Shown here in pieces: positions 7,273 through 8,714 of a stretch of DNA of 8,714 nt. This DNA is from Verrucomicrobiales bacterium (GTDB lineage: Bacteria > Verrucomicrobiota > Verrucomicrobiia > Limisphaerales > Palsa-1400), in contig JAQGOW010000220.1 in assembly GCA_028293405.1 (NCBI GenBank), forward strand, positions 1-8,714. Direction: 5' to 3'. Under the pieces are notes generated by a model. The model worked only from the letters and a program-made list of their open reading frames with translations. It ran no database searches and had not been told where the DNA came from. The position numbers and the translations under genes are program-made. How positions within the stretch are numbered: the first letter of the stretch is position 1; each line of letters opens with the position of its first letter.

Positions 7273-7326
7273 CCGCTGCCTCGCGGGATTTGCCTTTTAG
7301 AAGAAAAGGCTACCCGCGAGGAGCGG
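7273..7326 (-). terminator. Strong intrinsic terminator after the GH43 gene
   Basis: A long nested hairpin has CCGCT (7273-7277) pairing with AGCGG (7322-7326), CCTCGCGGG (7279-7287) with CCCGCGAGG (7313-7321), and GCCTTTT (7292-7298) with AAAAGGC (7304-7310). The loop is AGAAG, for 21 base pairs in total with small interior bulges. On the minus strand it begins 11 bases after the GH43 stop and is followed by AGGTTTTTGAAT, a short T-run. This fits a Rho-independent terminator for the GH43 transcript. The perfect GC-rich arms could also belong to a dispersed palindromic repeat family. Confidence 0.75.
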
Positions 7327-7337
7327 TGGGGGAAAAG

Positions 7338-8318
7338 TTACGCGGTGAGCGGAACCAATGACGGCTGCGCGATCGGACGCAGTGCCGGAACAGGACGAAT
7401 GACCTCGGTCACGACCCGTGCCGGCTTCGTCTCAGGTGACGGAATTCCGAACACCGGCTGATCGTTGTGCCAGGAGAACCGTTGCGCATGAACATGACGA
7501 TCGTTCCAACCCTTTTTACGCTTGGACTTCGCATGATAGACGATCCAGTGTTCCGTGCTGCACGGCGACTGGACGAAAGAGCAGTGTCCAACACCCCACA
7601 CCTTGTTGGTCTTCTGGAACACGGGCGCGTCGGTGATCTTGCGCCAGGCCGATGGTTTCATCACGTCAGCTTCGTTATCCAATACAATCATTCCGAGGCA
7701 ATAATCCACCGTCCAACTCGCGCTGGCAGAGTAAATAATGAAAGTCTTGCCATTGCGCTTGAGCACCTGTGGACCTTCGCAAATGGCCATCGTATTTTTC
7801 TCCCAGGCCTCAGTTGGGCTGGTCAAAAGCGTGCGTTTCTCCGCGAGTGTCCACGGATTGGACATCGGCGCGATGTACAGATTTTGCTGGCCATCTTCGC
7901 AACCAGGCCAACCCGACCAAACCATATAACGCTTGCCGGCCGCCTCGAGGATCGTGCCGTCGATGGCCCAACCTTGTGTGTCCAACATGCCCTTGCAGCG
8001 GTAAGGACCCTGCGGATTGTCAGTTTCCGCTTCGAGCACCCACATGCGGTGATTGACGTTGTCACCGTCGTCGGCAGCGTAATAGATGTACCACTTGCCT
8101 TCGATGAAGTGCAATTCCGGCGCCCAGACGTTGTCGCTATTCGTGGCCCCTTGCGGCGGTTCCCAGACTTTAACGTTCTCGGCCATGCCAATGTCGAAAA
8201 TGTCGTCGCACTTGCGGACATGCAGAGTTTTTTGATTACGGCTCTCGCAAAAATAGTAGTGGCCGTTGTGGAAAACGATCCAGGGATCTGCTGCCGGTGC
8301 GGGAATGAGTGCGCTCAT
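7338..8318 (-). CDS. Glycoside hydrolase family 43 protein (arabinosidase/xylosidase-like)
   Basis: This 326-residue protein is a single five-bladed beta-propeller GH43 domain, the fold of alpha-L-arabinofuranosidases and beta-xylosidases acting on plant polysaccharide side chains and oligosaccharides. Numbered from the ATG at 8316-8318, the catalytic base is D11 in ADPWIVFHNGHYYF. VWAPELHFIEGKWYIYYAA (64-82) follows, then D120 in WAIDGTILE (the pKa-modulating Asp), E181 in ICEGPQVL (the acid) and H245 in GVGHCSFV. The triad is complete, so activity is likely; the sugar specificity cannot be told. Residues after about 295 form a proline-rich tail. The frame stays open to a TTG at 8546, but that start lies inside the upstream gene's terminator and the extra 76 residues have no domain character, so I reject it. 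With the chosen start there is no signal peptide, implying cytoplasmic action on imported sugars. No sugar transporter is seen nearby. Confidence 0.87.
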   Translation of the reverse strand: MSALIPAPAADPWIVFHNGHYYFCESRNQKTLHVRKCDDIFDIGMAENVKVWEPPQGATNSDNVWAPELHFIEGKWYIYYAADDGDNVNHRMWVLEAETDNPQGPYRCKGMLDTQGWAIDGTILEAAGKRYMVWSGWPGCEDGQQNLYIAPMSNPWTLAEKRTLLTSPTEAWEKNTMAICEGPQVLKRNGKTFIIYSASASWTVDYCLGMIVLDNEADVMKPSAWRKITDAPVFQKTNKVWGVGHCSFVQSPCSTEHWIVYHAKSKRKKGWNDRHVHAQRFSWHNDQPVFGIPSPETKPARVVTEVIRPVPALRPIAQPSLVPLTA

Positions 8319-8528
8319 GCTTGGTTGTCTTGAATCCAGACAGGTGTCTTTAATGTTCGTGTTTGATCGTTCCGTGTTTACGAGGCTATTCGCCTTGTTT
8401 TTTGGTCCGCCGGTTCCTTGGTCGCCGGACACGAGGAGTTTAGCTAGTGCGATGCCAACGTGAAAAAATCCGTAAAATTCCCACCCTGATTTTTCAGCGC
8501 ATGCTCTCTCCTCGAACGCAAAAAGAAG
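8319..8528 (-). other. Leader/intergenic region upstream of the GH43 gene
   Basis: About 210 bases lie between the terminator of the lyase gene and the GH43 start. They should hold the GH43 promoter and a leader, but no pair of promoter boxes with correct spacing stood out. No riboswitch or clear regulator site was recognised, and no convincing ribosome binding site precedes the ATG. Confidence 0.35.
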
Positions 8529-8567
8529 AAGCACCAAACCGGCCAATTTGATGCCGACTTGGTGCTT
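8529..8567 (-). terminator. Intrinsic terminator of the fumarase/aspartase-type gene
   Basis: AAGCACCAA (8529-8537) and TTGGTGCTT (8559-8567) form a perfect 9-bp stem around a 21-base loop. On the minus strand the stem is followed by CTTCTTTTT, a T-rich tract, and it starts 25 bases after the stop codon of the lyase gene. The arrangement is typical of a Rho-independent terminator, although the loop is longer than usual. Confidence 0.65.
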
Positions 8568-8592
8568 TGCTTAAAAACTCGGTTACACCTTA

Positions 8593-8714
8593 CTAACCAC
8601 CGGATCCCGCCATCTCCACCCCACCCGGCTCACACTGTTTGGACGGGTCCAGCAACTCGTTCAGCTTCGCCTTATCGAGACCGGAAATCTCCTCCGCCAC
8701 CTGCCGAATAGTCT
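8593..8714 (-). CDS. Class II fumarase/aspartase superfamily lyase, C-terminal end only
   Basis: Thirty-nine codons read in from the right edge and end in TAG at 8593-8595, followed in frame by TAA. The fragment starts TIRQVAEE, continues with GLDKAKLNELLDPSKQCEP and ends in a short Gly-rich tail. This matches the small C-terminal domain of the fumarase/aspartase superfamily, whose pattern is roughly T-hR-x-hA, then a helix with L-D-x-h-L-D-P-x-x-h-T-x-P. Class II fumarate hydratase (fumC) or aspartate ammonia-lyase are the likeliest identities, and the fragment is too short to choose between them. The catalytic residues lie outside the window. The terminator after it and the paired stops mark a true gene end. 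Confidence 0.6.
   Translation of the reverse strand, partial: TIRQVAEEISGLDKAKLNELLDPSKQCEPGGVEMAGSGG

Noticed and set aside
7467..8333. Plus-strand open frame of 288 codons antisense to the GH43 gene
   Set aside because: It mirrors the GH43 coding frame, whose motifs are unmistakable. Its translation shows no domain pattern, so it is a shadow frame.
1..8714. Defence system, mobile element, CRISPR array, tRNA or rRNA, or biosynthetic cluster
   Set aside because: No transposase, integrase, repeat-spacer pattern, RNA gene or toxin-antitoxin pair was seen. The genes are housekeeping or common accessory families.

Overview
The window looks like an ordinary chromosomal stretch from a free-living bacterium, a little over half G+C by eye. 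The protein style (a verrucomicrobial-looking M16 protease and LOG protein, a secreted subtilase-like protein, a glycoside hydrolase family 43 enzyme) and the near absence of clear Shine-Dalgarno sequences tentatively suggest Verrucomicrobia or a related PVC-group lineage. This assignment is inference; there is no rRNA or other marker gene in the window.

Layout. On the minus strand at 1-705 is the N-terminal part of an exported subtilisin-like (S8) protein, cut by the window edge. It diverges from a plus-strand adenosine deaminase family gene (833-1843). After a 136-base gap comes a tight plus-strand cluster, probably one transcript: a LOG-family nucleotide-binding protein (1980-2660), an M16 zinc protease (2699-3961), pabB (3965-5398) and a class IV aminotransferase-fold gene that is probably pabC (5415-6248). 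PabB and PabC together would turn chorismate plus ammonia into 4-aminobenzoate for folate. The glutaminase partner PabA is not in the window. The cluster ends head-on against a minus-strand lipoprotein gene (6245-7228); the two stop codons share the bases TTAA and sit at a small hairpin.

The right third is all minus strand. A lyase of the class II fumarase/aspartase superfamily enters from the right edge and ends at 8593, followed by a good intrinsic terminator (8529-8567). Then come a GH43 glycoside hydrolase (7338-8318), a very strong hairpin terminator (7273-7326) and the lipoprotein. These look like three separately transcribed units.

No RNA genes, CRISPR arrays, insertion sequences, phage genes or attachment sites were seen. 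I found no convincing undescribed multi-gene system. The points most worth a second look are the subtilase-like protein with Glu where the catalytic Asp is expected, the atypical deaminase motifs, and the repeat and hairpin structures between genes.
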